From contig MU270017.1 of the NCBI GenBank assembly GCA_021432635.1, positions 186,001 to 250,000 of the forward strand: 64,000 bases of DNA, given 5' to 3'. The translations under genes and the position numbers were made by a program. Position 1 is the stretch's first letter. The number at the start of each line of letters is the position of its first letter. Under the pieces are notes generated by a model, which was not told where the DNA came from, did no database searches, and saw only the letters and a program-made list of their open reading frames with translations. Positions 1 through 10,859 of the stretch are shown piece after piece. This DNA comes from Thozetella sp. PMI_491 (lineage: Eukaryota; Ascomycota; Sordariomycetes; Chaetosphaeriales; Chaetosphaeriaceae).

Positions 1-24
1 AGTCGAACCTCTCCGCCCGTGATT

Positions 25-2083
25 ATGGACGGCGCTTCTGTCCCTCGGTTGGTCAGCCCTCATTAGGCCACTCCCCACCACCCCCCCGAGGTGACCTGCC
101 CTGGATGGCGTGCAGCCTAACTTTGTTGAAGCAAGCGCAAGATCCGAGAGGAAAAGCGGCCTGCCTGTGAAGCCTGCCGGTCAATGAAAATACGCTGCGA
201 TGCTTCTCTGGACTATTCCCGATCCTGTTCAAGATGTCTCAAGAGGGGCGTCGAATGCACTGTGCTCCAGGGGAGGCGGAAGGGGAACTCCATGTCGGAC
301 ATAAGCATCGGAGCCTCGCCCGACGCCCCTCAGAGGACACCACTCAAGCACCAAGCAGACCAAGCAGACGCATTAGCTGGGGTCCACCCGGCGACTTACC
401 CTGACACGCGAACAATCAATGGGGTTGAGGTTTCAGCCGACTTGATTGATGTGTGTTTTGATCTGTACTGACCCCTGGTCCATCACTGGAAAGATTAGCT
501 CTGACACTACTACTACTAAATGTCTAGATTTAATACTCGCTACCATCCTATCGCACCTATCTTATCGTCCATGCTGACGCCTGATGAGACGTTCCACGAA
601 TCTGAGTTCAAGTTTTGGGTCATTGTTGCCATCGGGTCGCGGCGATGCACCCAGGATCCTACGCTGTTCCCAGCGATATCAGCTTCTGTGGAAGATCTAG
701 CCATCAACTCCATACGGCTTCGCGGCTCGCCTTACCCTGTGATTGAGGCATTGCTCCTCATGTGCACCTGGCCGCTATCTTCTGACAAACCTTTCAGCTC
801 CAGTATCTACCTGACCATTAGCACTACAGTGCTGCCTTTGACACTACAAGCCGGCCTGCATCGCTGTTGGAGCATGCATGCCGTTTTTCGAGAACGTGAC
901 CTAGATGTTGACCAAGATGGAACACGTGGAGCCAGGCTATGGGCTTACGCAGTTATCATAGCCCAGAGGTACGCTCATCTCACTCTACTCTCTATCAATC
1001 CGCCTAATCTGGATGTCTCCAGTGCCATGTTTTCTAGTGGTTTCCCCGTGATGCATCATTCTGGATCTCAACATCTCTTTAAAGGAGGTGACTGTTGTCT
1101 CGGCTTGCCACCTTGGCTCCTTCAACGCGGCCGCACCACGGGCGTGTTGGTGAGAGGCCAACAGGCCCTGTCTGAGCTGGGTATAGAGAATACCACAGCA
1201 TCAAATAGCCTCGCCATCACCAGTCTTGTCTCGGTTCTCGAATTTGAGTTAGCAAGCCTTCAGCCACATAGTAAGTTATGCGTTCGGTCCTCGAGCGGCC
1301 TTGGCAACCGAACTTCTAGCCTACTCTATTTATCTGACAAGCCATAGACGACCCCATGGGGGACCTGCAAACTTCAACGGCACTCCTCTTTATACGTGCC
1401 ATGTATCTGCTCGCGGTCGACAAAACCCCGGATATGATACACATGGCCAAACTCCTCACTTCGGCGATCGAGATGATGGACACAGTTAATCGCTTCGATG
1501 AAGCCATGCTTATCTCTCAGCACTGTCCCGAATATCTCTTTGAGGCTCTTGTGCTCGCAGCTGCCGTCCTCTTGAAGCTTATCAAGGGCCTCCCGGAGGC
1601 CGGGTTAGACCGATCGGCTGGTAAAGCAGCTTTCTTTTCGGCTATTAACATATTTAAATCCATCTCAACCGTAAATAATGACGTCCCGGGACGGGTAACG
1701 GCCATTTTCACGGACCTTTGGTCAAGCGCCCGGGTCTTCAAGAACTCAGAAGGCGACTATGTTTGCCCTATAAGAGTTCGGAACCGTCTGGTCATGAGCG
1801 TCGCATTTGATTGCTTCTGGTGGTATAGAGAGTCGGTATCAGGATGGCCAAACCGGCCTGCCATTCAAAGTATGTTGACTCCGGGCGATTGAAATATGCT
1901 AGGTTGGTTCGCCCTTGCTAAGCCGAAGCAGATAATCCCGGATCCGAAGTACCTTACTCGGAGCATACACCGCAGATCAACAGCTTTACGGACGACCTTT
2001 TTGACTTCTGGAACATTGATTGGGCTACCATAACGCCAGGGGTCACACTCAACAGCTCGTATCCAGATGCCCCGGGGCTGTAG
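25..2083 (+). CDS. Zn2Cys6 fungal transcription factor
   Basis: Probable nuclear regulator. Proposed exons: 25-47, 132-464, 528-968, 1023-1270, 1348-1869 and 1932-2083. The first intron (48-131) has a CTAAC branch site just before its AG, and joining it gives a basic stretch leading into a complete binuclear zinc cluster with CEAC, then C after six residues, then CSRC and a final C. After a short linker comes a fungal_trans-like middle region beginning FNTRYHPIAPIL. The C-terminus is acidic and aromatic (DLFDFWNIDW). The 969-1022 intron is 54 bp, in frame and stop-free, so it may be retained. The start at 25 is inferred; an upstream exon outside the window is possible. The gene lies 460 bp ahead of the P450-reductase gene on the same strand and may regulate it (inference). 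Confidence 0.8.
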
Positions 2084-2543
2084 ATTGCACGGGCAGAGCA
2101 TACGTGGACAAGAATGGCGGAGCAAAAGTACTCCTTGGCGAGGATACGTCAATGTCCGTGTGTAAAACGAGGCCCCATTTCCATTTCACCCGATATTTGC
2201 CCGAGGTTTCTTTGTGGCAGTGTTCTAATAGCGCCGATTCCTGAGTCGGAGTTATCGAAAAGCGCCGAATCTACAAACCACAAGATTGAGCAAATATCTC
2301 CGAGTCTATCGTCCCACATTGACAGCGAAACCTCTAGGGGAACGTCCATCATGTTTCCGCGGGCTTTCCGGTGTTTTCACACTGCAAGGCTCGTGAATTG
2401 TTGCTGCTGTATTGATCCTCATATATCGCATCATGATTTCAAGATGTAGATGTGCGTGCCTCCTCCATGACTGTTGATTCAAGACGTTCACCATTAACAT
2501 CATCTCCTTGCAACTCTGGCGCAGATCAAGGTCTTTAAATACA
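2084..2543. other. intergenic, presumed P450 promoter
   Basis: No convincing coding exon in this 460-bp stretch. It should hold the regulator's 3' end and the promoter of the P450-reductase gene. No repeat or recognisable operator was seen. Confidence 0.5.
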
Positions 2544-5500
2544 ATGGCGACAACTGAAATACCACAGCCTCCGGGCTGGCCGATCATCGGTAACTTGTTG
2601 GACAGGAATCCTGCTCGACATCGCGAGAAATATGGTGCGATTCGTGAGGACATGACTATTAAAACTTGATGTATCCTGACAAAATACACTAGGGCCCATA
2701 TTTAAGCTCCAACCTGGAGCAGGGGTGCCATCCAGAGTTATGGTTTGCTCCGTTGAGCTGTTGAACGAAATCTGCAATGAAAAAGTCTTCGCTAAGAGTC
2801 CAAGGGCCGGCGGCCTTAAGCAAGTGCGAAACCTGACCCACGATGGACTATTCACGGCTCTCCATGGTGAAGAGAACTGGGGCATTGCACATCGTGTTCT
2901 CATGCCTGTTCTTGGAAGTGTGGCTGTCAAGGACATGTTCTATAGTGTGTTCAATCCCTGTCCCTCCTCACCTTGCTTCTCGTTAGGTCACGGGAAACAA
3001 TGGGCACTAACGTGATCCTAGAAATGCATGACATTGTGTGCCAGTTGGTACTCAAATGGGCTCGGCTTGGCGAAGGAGCCACAGTCATGGTGACTGAGGA
3101 CTTCACACGTCTGACGCTAGATATCATTGCTCTGTAAGATCTCAGTCGGTGTCCCACGCTGCGTCTCAGACATTCTAATTCGGGCATATAGGTGCGCCAT
3201 GGACACTCGATTCAATTCGTTTTATTCAGAAACCCCTCACCGTTTCGTTGAATCTATGTATGCGTTCCTGGAAGAGTCGGGTATGCGAAGTATCCGACCC
3301 TCTTTCCTAAACGACTATGTCTATACGGGTTCGTCACACAAATACTGGGAAGACGTCAAGGTCATGAGGGAGGTAGCGCGTGGTGTGATCGAGAATAGGC
3401 GCACCACTAGCTCGTCTCACAAGAAGGATCTGCTTGACGCAATGCTCAACGGAATGGACCCGAAGACGGGCAAGGGTTTGGAGGAAGAGACAGTCATCGA
3501 TAACATGATTACGTTCTTGATTGCTGGTATGGTTCTTCCCCTCCGTCCATCTCTCTGGGCCATTTTTTTGCCCGAAATTTCCTTCGGCGGCAGACCAATG
3601 GCTGATGAGACGCAATATTAATGAAGGCCATGAAACTACGTCTGGTCTGCTCTCTTTTGTCTTCTACGAGTTGGCCAGAAATCCCGCAGCACTGAAGACA
3701 GCTAGAGAAGAAGTCAATAGTGTTCTTGGGCACGGCGCGATAACTCCGGCTATGCTTTCTCAACTTCCCTACATCACAGCTGTCATCCGCGAAACCCTTC
3801 GGCTAAACCCAACAGCACCTGCATTCTCTGTGATGCCCAAGTCAAACAATCCTGCCGACTATCCCATCTTTATCGGAAAAGAAAGGTACCCGATAGCTCA
3901 AAACCAACAATGCGTTGCCGTTCTGAGCGAAATCCATCGAGACCCGGCGGTGTATGGAGACGATGCCAATGAGTTTCGTCCGGAGAGAATGCTAGATGAG
4001 CCCTTCGGCAAATTGCCAAAGGGAGCTTGGAAGGTAATGGAACAGACCATAACTATACCCTGTCGAATTATCCCTACCGATTCATTTACGCAATGTACTA
4101 ATGATGCTAGCCCTTTGGAAATGGCGCGAGATCATGCATCGGCCGAGCAATTGCTATGCAAGAAGCAGTCATGACCATCGCAATTCTCCTCCAGTGCTTC
4201 GAATTCGAACTGGCCGACCCAGACTACAAGTTGGTTATACTCAAGACGCTCACAGTGAAACCGAAAGACTTCAAGTTGCGTCTGAGACTCCGCGATGGTC
4301 TCGATCCAACCACTCTCATGGGGCGTCTTTTGAGTGGCAGCGCTCATGGCGTGGCCCCGCCCCAGGCTATGAATTTGGGCAGCCTTGGAACTCGTTCCTT
4401 AGGCTCAGAAGCTGGAGCCTCTCCTCTGTCAACACCCTCGGATCAGCAGACGGAGCTTTTCGTGTGCTACGGATCAAACACAGGGACTTGTCAGAGCCTG
4501 GCCCATACCCTTGCGGCTGAAGCACCACAGCACGGGTTTTCTCCATTGGTTATGCCCATGGACGAGGCAGTTGAAAAGATGACAGACAACAAGGCTCCGG
4601 TCGTAGTTATCACTGCGAGCTACGAGGGGGAGCCGCCGGACAATGCTGCATCATTTATCAAATGGCTTACAGCTATGGCTCAAGGCATGAAGGACGGCGG
4701 AAATCCGTTGGCTGGGCGGTTACACGCAGTATACGGCTGTGGACACCGTGACTGGATCGACACTTTCCAGAAAATACCAACTCTAGTGGATGGCACGCTT
4801 ACTAGGTGCGGCAGCAAGCCAGTCGCGGTAAGGGGGTTCTCGGATGCTGCGAATGACGACATCTTCAACGAGTTCGACTCATGGGCTGACGGCTCACTAT
4901 GGCCAGCTCTCGAAAGAGAGTTCCAAAAGAGTCAGAAATCCATGGAAAATTCGGGCAGCAGCGCGGACTTCGGCAAACACGGGAGAAGAGCTCCATCGTT
5001 GAATGGGGGAAGAATAGCAGACCTGGAGGTAGTTCGAAGTCGTAGAACTGCCGAGTTGCTACAGAACGGGTGCGAGGCCACCGTTCTGGAAGCAGAGACT
5101 CTCACTGCACCAGAGACACCTGAGAAGCGACATCTTAAATTGCGACTCACTAAGGATGTGAAGTACGCTAGCGGCGATTATCTTGCAATTTTGCCGGTCA
5201 ACCATGAAGAGACAGTCAAGGCTGTGATGAATCGATTTGGTTTGGCTATCGACTCAGAGGTTCTCCTTGGTGGCAACCTCCAAAGTATCGGATCTGGACA
5301 GATCAGCCTACATACACTGTTGCGAGAATTCCTCGAGTTGAACCACCCCGCCACAGACAAGGTAAGAACTTTCTCCTTTCTCAGTGGTCACTGAACTTTG
5401 TAAACTCACGAGTAGTTTAGAATATTCGCGCCATTTCCCAGTCCATCCCCGAGCAAGCACAAAGGAACTACCTGGAAAAGATAGCAGCGTCTAGAGGAGC

Positions 5501-6290
5501 TGGGGAACAACGTCCGACGGCGCTACAGCTACTCCAGCTGTTTCCAACCGCTAAATTGTCGTTGGTGGAATACCTCGCGATGCTCCCGCCGTTGCACGTA
5601 CGCCAGTATTCTATATCATCTTCGCCGCTCCAGGAAGCCGACACATGTACTCTTACGTATGGCGTCCTTGATGGGAAGAATGGAAAACATAACCAGCTTG
5701 GAGGTGCCGGATTGCCTGGGGCGGCATCCAATTATCTCGCCGACCTGAAACCTAATGACCGCCTATGGGTTTCTGTGCGCCCAAGCCACCATGCCTTCCA
5801 CCTCCCTAAGGATCTCACGGCTTGCCCCTTGATCTTAGTGTGCTCTGGTTCCGGCCTTGCACCATTCAGGGGCTTTATCCAAGAGCGGGCGGCCGCCCTG
5901 AAAGCACAGCCAAAAATATCGCTAGCAAAGTGCACACTCTTCATTGGCTGCCGACATCCCGACATTGACGCTATCTATGCACAGGAGCTCCGAGCCTGGG
6001 AGAAGGACGGGGTGGTCGAGCTACGATACGCGTTCAGCACAGCCCCGAAAAGAAGCGAGGGTTGCAAATACGCCCAGGATTTGCTGTGGAAGCATAGAGG
6101 AACTTTCATGCCACTTGTCACAGACAACCAAGCCAAGATCTTTGTCTGTGGATCTTCAAAGCTTGTTGATGGCGTCAGCAAGTGTGTCGTTCAGGCATAC
6201 GCTGAGAGAATGCGGAAGACGACAAAGGAGGCCGACGCTTGGTTTAGGGCTATCCGAAACGATCAGTTCATGAGCGATGTCTTTAATTAG
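2544..6290 (+). CDS. self-sufficient cytochrome P450-reductase fusion (CYP505 type)
   Basis: Single-chain monooxygenase: an N-terminal P450 fused to a diflavin NADPH reductase, as in P450-BM3 and fungal CYP505 (P450foxy) enzymes, which mostly hydroxylate fatty acids near the omega end. Exons 2544-2634, 2693-2944, 3022-3133, 3192-3526, 3627-4033, 4111-5361 and 5421-6290 give 1105 aa, close to the family's usual size. Key P450 motifs are intact: HETTSG with Thr268, the ExxR pair at Glu319-Arg322, and the haem loop [10 protein letters not shown] with Cys408. The FMN domain starts near residue 514 (YGSNTGTC) and the FAD/NADPH part fills roughly 690-1080 ([20 protein letters not shown]). There is no membrane anchor, so it is probably cytosolic. 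The substrate is unknown. Confidence 0.93.
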
Positions 6291-6546
6291 GCTCAAAATG
6301 GCCAACAACCACTTAAATGGTGTTGGGCAGCGTGTCCAGGGTGGTCTTTGTTCGATAACTTTTGCTACTGTCAGGTTCCTAAACCGTAGAGACTAATATA
6401 GAAAGGAGTTGCGTGGCCTGTGCAAATAATATTCTAAGACCTTCGGTAAATCACTTATTTGGATATCGATTGGGATCTGGTCATTAGGATTCAATTGTAG
6501 AGATCATTGGGTTTAGAGCGTCCAATGCGATAAATCTGTCTAATAT

Positions 6547-8371
6547 TCAAGGGTCGATTTCCTCTAGAGGTATCGCTGTATACTCCGAAGTCTTCTCATA
6601 CTCAACTCGTTCATCCAGCCTGGTGCAAAACCCAACGGCGATCAATGCAAACAAGCCACCAAGGCGTAAAAACCATACAACACCCAGAGAGCTATCCTTC
6701 GTCCCTGTAGACATCCAGATGATCCCCATCATGGACATCATTATGATCTGGGGAAGGCAAATTGCCAGATTGTGAATTCCATATATCAACCCTTGGCGGT
6801 CTGATAAGTCTTCTTCACCCCATTCTGAAGACGGCCGGGACAGCTCGTCGCCGAGGAGGGAATAGGGCACGCGGGATGTGACGGCCCAGCCAACACCTAC
6901 ACTGCCAAAGAGAAGAACTGTCCCGAGGGCGGAGGTGATAAAGAATGTACCCAGCATAGCAATTCCGAAGAGGAAATTTGAGGCTGCCCAGATATTGCGG
7001 GCAGTGAGAGAAGTTGCGCTAGCTACTTTGGAAAAAGACTGACTGGGCCATAAAGCGGCCACCGAGAGTGAAATAGTCGAATGGACGAGAGGAGCTAACG
7101 CGCCCATGTTATTGTCCTCTGTTGCTTCATGTTTTTCTGGACGATAAAATGATTAGTAACATAACTTGCATATTCCTTAGTAGCCACATACGTAGACTGT
7201 TGACATATCTGTACACAACAAGTTAGCTTTTTGTTCTTATCGTGGCAGAGAATAGCAGGGAATCAGGTGCCGCCTACGTTACAGTATAGAACAAGAACGG
7301 AAACCAAGCGGCCCAAGAGAAGAATTGCACGACACAGATAGTCCGTATTTGGTTAGATGGGCCAAACAATATCCTCTGTAAGATTCGGAAGTTTCCCTTT
7401 CTCCCCGTCGCTTGCCGCATGGAAGTCTTGTGATTCTGCTCTGATGTGCACAGACAGGTGATAGTTATGGAAATTGCCAGATACACTGTCGTGACGACGC
7501 TAGTACGTGCAAAGACCGTCTTTCCAAATCCGGGCAAGTGTCGTGGGAGATCTAGATACGCCGCAAGATATGCTAGAGCTCCTGCTAAGTTGCTATGCCG
7601 ACCAGCCCAGGTGTTTGCTCTGGCTTGCTGGATTGGCGTGCAGTTGTCTGTGATCAAGGCCCGGAGCCCTACCTGGACAGCTTCTAGGAGATCGTCAGCT
7701 ATTTATCAACATTTCAGGAGTATCTCAGGAGGCAAGATCATGTCTCGCGAGAAAGTCCCATGCCGAAAGCTCAGTGTGGCCTATAGTTACTCCCCTTATG
7801 TTTCTAGAAGCGGGCCAAAGAACACGGCAAGTACTTACGGACCGCTACAAACATGGTAAATGTAAGTGCGATAGAGAAGAAGACCAGGAAATGTTGAATA
7901 TCTCCACGTGTGGCATCGCGCGAAAGAAGTACCGGCGTGATCGAATCCGCCCAAGCCAGGCAAAGGATCGATACAATCAAAACCGCACTCCCGACGACAA
8001 TGAAAGGTCTCCGCCTCCCCCATGAAAGCCGGCAACGGTCACTCCAGCTGCCGAAATACGGCTGAAATACTGCACCACATATTGGGCCGGAGAGCAATGT
8101 GACGGCGATTTCTGAAGGACTAAGGCCGAGGGACTTGAGATGGATCTACGAATCTCGCAAGTCAGTGAGGCGCCCAGAGACATCTGAACAGGCTGGGTAG
8201 CTCATACGACTGCTTGGCCAGAAAAGAGGGTGAAGAAAACCTGCGTTCTAGCATGTAATTATTACACCTTAGCATCTGTATTCACATGGAGACTGGTAAA
8301 ACTTACCCCCCAAAACCGATGGTTGTTACCACTGGATAGGACCGGCGCATTTCCCGTATAGATGCGCTCAT
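6547..8371 (-). CDS. MFS sugar-type transporter (SLC45/sucrose-proton symporter family)
   Basis: Predicted plasma- or vacuolar-membrane carrier of 474 aa. Exons on the minus strand: 8371-8307, 8247-8208, 8145-7839, 7683-7278, 7208-7192 and 7136-6547. The splicing restores the family's first loop: GPICGAVFQPYFGSWSD followed by RCRLSWGRRRPF, with the GxxSDR and GRRRP pattern typical of the GPH/SLC45 group. A 17-nt exon (7208-7192) is needed to join the sixth-helix region to the central loop. The C-terminal half has several hydrophobic helices and ends in a soluble tail. It converges on the P450 gene with only about 256 bp between the stops. Substrate unknown; glucosides or disaccharides are typical of the family. 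Confidence 0.85.
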
Positions 8372-8781
8372 TTTAGTGCGAGTGAGAAACTGGCGGAATC
8401 AGTACATTGCACAAACGAAAACCATAATCAACCACCGCTTCTCCAACTCGAGTCGAGCGCTTGCTCCCTGAGGCGAGAAGGAGATAAGCGTCCAATAAAA
8501 GTAGACGAGTAAGTCAAGGCAAGAGAAAGAGAGAAGTGGAAGAGGGGGAAAGAAGAGTCGGGTTAAAAATACCGGCTGATTGGCGTGGCGCCGCCTCACT
8601 ACATGCCGTTGGAACTCTTGCTTCATGCGACACGTGACCCAAGCAACTGCAACTCACAAGTTATTAAGCACACCAACTAGTCTTTGCCGTACTCGTACGT
8701 CCGATAAACCCTTTTGAAACGTTCCGCCTTTTCCTCCTTCCTATTTCTCACCCTCTGATATCATCTGGTCGCGACATCAGC
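8372..8781. promoter_or_regulatory. shared upstream region of two divergent genes
   Basis: This 410-bp gap separates the starts of the MFS carrier (minus) and the gluconokinase-like gene (plus), so it must hold both promoters. It is pyrimidine-rich near 8700-8760, as is common before fungal starts. No specific operator was identified. Confidence 0.55.
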
Positions 8782-9402
8782 ATGTCAGAATCGCTTCAGT
8801 CCAAAGCTTCATCTTATGTTGTGCTGCTATCTGGGACTCATGTCGCGGGGAAAGATGTCCTTGCGCCCGCTCTTTCCAAAGCATTAGGCTGCCCATGGCT
8901 GAAAGGGGAGACATGCCATGCGCCCGCGACTTTGGCGGCTCGTTCTCAAGCAAGGAAGGGATATGAGTATGGCAAAGTTTTCGGGCGAGTCTGGTTTTCC
9001 AAGCTCCAGCGAATCGGGTTTCTAGCCGACAAAAGCGAGTCGGGTAGAAACTCTCAATCTGCGGCTCCTAGGAGGTTTGGAACAGATTGCACCGCGGTCA
9101 TCACCTGTTGGGCAATGCGTAAGCCCGCTCGAGACGCTATGCGAGATATCATGTTGGCAAACTCGATCCGCCCGCTATTTGTCGTCATGCAAATTACCAA
9201 GGAGACTCTTGTTGGACGAACCCTGGGGGCGGAGGATCCCGAAACTTTCGTGAGGGTTCTAGAAGAGAAGGTAGCAGATATTGAAGAACCTCTGGAGGAA
9301 GAAATGTTAACGGATGTGATTCGGATCGATTCAACCCTGGAGCCTGCGTATCTATTCTTGGAGATTATGGATGGAATCAGACAGAAGCTTTCGGCCATAT
9401 AG
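8782..9402 (+). CDS. gluconokinase-like P-loop protein with degenerate Walker A
   Basis: Single-exon gene of 206 aa. The N-terminal part resembles thermoresistant gluconokinases and related shikimate-kinase-fold proteins: a short beta strand, a P-loop-like GTHVAGKD at residues 18-25, and then a helix and WLKGETCH where gluconokinases have the gluconate-binding segment. The Ser/Thr that normally follows the P-loop lysine is Asp25, which would disturb Mg-ATP binding, so catalysis is doubtful. The C-terminal half has the spacing of the lid and last helix, including FVRVLEEKVADIEEP. It may be a diverged non-catalytic paralogue or an unrelated NTP-binding protein. Confidence 0.6.
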   Translation: MSESLQSKASSYVVLLSGTHVAGKDVLAPALSKALGCPWLKGETCHAPATLAARSQARKGYEYGKVFGRVWFSKLQRIGFLADKSESGRNSQSAAPRRFGTDCTAVITCWAMRKPARDAMRDIMLANSIRPLFVVMQITKETLVGRTLGAEDPETFVRVLEEKVADIEEPLEEEMLTDVIRIDSTLEPAYLFLEIMDGIRQKLSAI

Positions 9403-9585
9403 TAAAGGAGCGAATCGAGGCGCGCATGGATTTCTTCCGAAAGGAGGGTTGCAGTAACGGTAAGTTTGTCCCTCGCTCTCACCTCGTCCCTTCCCAGATA
9501 CCCCACTTTATCTTCACCTTACCGTCACCTGGCAACCGATACCAGTAGTAAAGGCTCAAATTTGGACCTGTTTTGCTGTTCAGAA

Positions 9586-9690
9586 GCGCGGCGTACTTGG
9601 CTCAGTCGTTAGGCTGGTCAGGGCCCTGGAAACAGGAATCTCCGCATCTTCCTGCGTGGAGGGTTCGAGCCCCCGGGTTCGAACCAGCGA
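9586..9690 (+). other. tRNA-like sequence with A-box and B-box motifs
   Basis: The stretch holds TGGCTCAGTCGTTAGG, close to a Pol III A box, and 60-65 bp later GGTTCGAGCCC, a full match to the B-box pattern. I could not fold a clean cloverleaf: the T stem pairs only partly and the acceptor arm is unclear. It may be a decayed tRNA, a tRNA-derived SINE head or chance. Confidence 0.3.
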
Positions 9691-9985
9691 AGCGCGGTTC
9701 AAAAACACCCCCGGGAGTGTTCTGGCATGCCTTCGGGACCTTCCCCTTCCCCTTAGGGGGCTGGGGGAAGGGACAGTTTTGCCAGTTGTCTCCTTTTTGC
9801 TGCTAGTTTCGGCGCGGTTGTGCGCTGTCAAGTTGATATCGCTGACAAGGGATTGGCAGTGATCCTCGAGATATCCTAGGAGAGCTATATTTTTACTGCT
9901 ACATACATGCCTTCGGCGGTCACGCTCCTCTTTTCGAAATATACGACGTGGACTTGGATTGGGGGCGAATTTCTATGTCCCGGCA

Positions 9986-10126
9986 ATGGAGAAGTGCGAA
10001 GTTTTACTTGCTCTTTTCGCATTTGCCTCACTTGTTCAGTCTTATTCCACTCCATCACTCGATCTTCGACCGGTATATTCGCCTTTGCGGTTTGCCGCCA
10101 GCCTGGAAACTGAGTTGGAGACCTGA
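9986..10126 (+). CDS. possible small secreted peptide (46 aa)
   Basis: A short ATG frame encodes MEKCEVLLALFAFASLVQS followed by a 27-residue tail ending LETELET. The first 19 residues look like a signal peptide with an Ala/Ser-rich cleavage region. There is no cysteine in the putative mature part and no family is recognised. It stands alone in a gene-poor region, so it may be chance or a remnant of a larger secreted-protein gene. Confidence 0.25.
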   Translation: MEKCEVLLALFAFASLVQSYSTPSLDLRPVYSPLRFAASLETELET

Positions 10127-10859
10127 CCAATTTTTGTCTAGTAACTTGAAGTCTAGCGTCGGTTCTAATAGCCATGTTGAAATATTGGCTAGGCCCTCGT
10201 CATCCTAGATGCGAGGGAGCTCGCTGGATATGCGTAGGGCGCAATTTTGTTTCTGTCAGACTACCTTATTTTTATTCTCGGCCATGCCTCCATCGTAGTA
10301 GCTGCAATTTTCCCATTTAGGCATTTGTTGTACCGAGAAATTGCAGATTCGGGTTCAGTCTTTGCTATTGACAACAACCCGAACGGCGCGTGTTGCTTGT
10401 TGATATTAGGTTGTTAACTGTGGAGCCAAATTCTCCACACTCCTCATCAGTGACGGAGGCAACTGTCAGCCGTTGCGAGTCGTGTCTTGGCGTCCGATTA
10501 GCGCCCCGCCCGGTAGCGAATGGCCATTGGAGCGGCCTATTCCGGGCGCCTTATCCGCTGATAGATCTCTGTGGGGCGAGCCCCAGCGCATGATCGCCAT
10601 ATCAATGACGTCGATCCGACCCAGCTGCGGGATACCACTGGCTTGGGACGATGCGGTATGAACGAATGCGACCGTGTCGTAGGCGAACCAAGTTGTCAAG
10701 GCACGGGATAAAATGGCCACCTCCCGCTTTGCCCTCCTGGGCTTGGGCTAAAATTCACTCTTCTAGCACCCGACCGGGCACTTGCGGTTTCTTTTTACAC
10801 TTTTTTGCCTACTCATCTCACTAGACGTTGTCCATGAAGTCGTCAGTCCAACTCTAATC

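Larger units (their letters stand above)
9403..10859. other. long intergenic region with a Pol III-like element and a possible small peptide
   Basis: 1457 bp without a clear conventional gene. It contains a tRNA-like element near 9586-9690 and a 46-codon frame with a signal-peptide-like start at 9986-10126, both listed separately. The end near 10700-10859 should be the promoter of the DUF2985-type gene. Nothing else was recognised. Confidence 0.5.

Noticed and set aside
969-1022. Certain intron in the first regulator
   Set aside because: It has GT-AG ends but is 54 bp, in frame and stop-free, so removal or retention cannot be decided from sequence.
9230-9238. CGGAGGATC copy in the gluconokinase-like gene as an operator
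   Set aside because: It is inside coding sequence, isolated and far from the aromatic cluster; it gives the background level for the motif.
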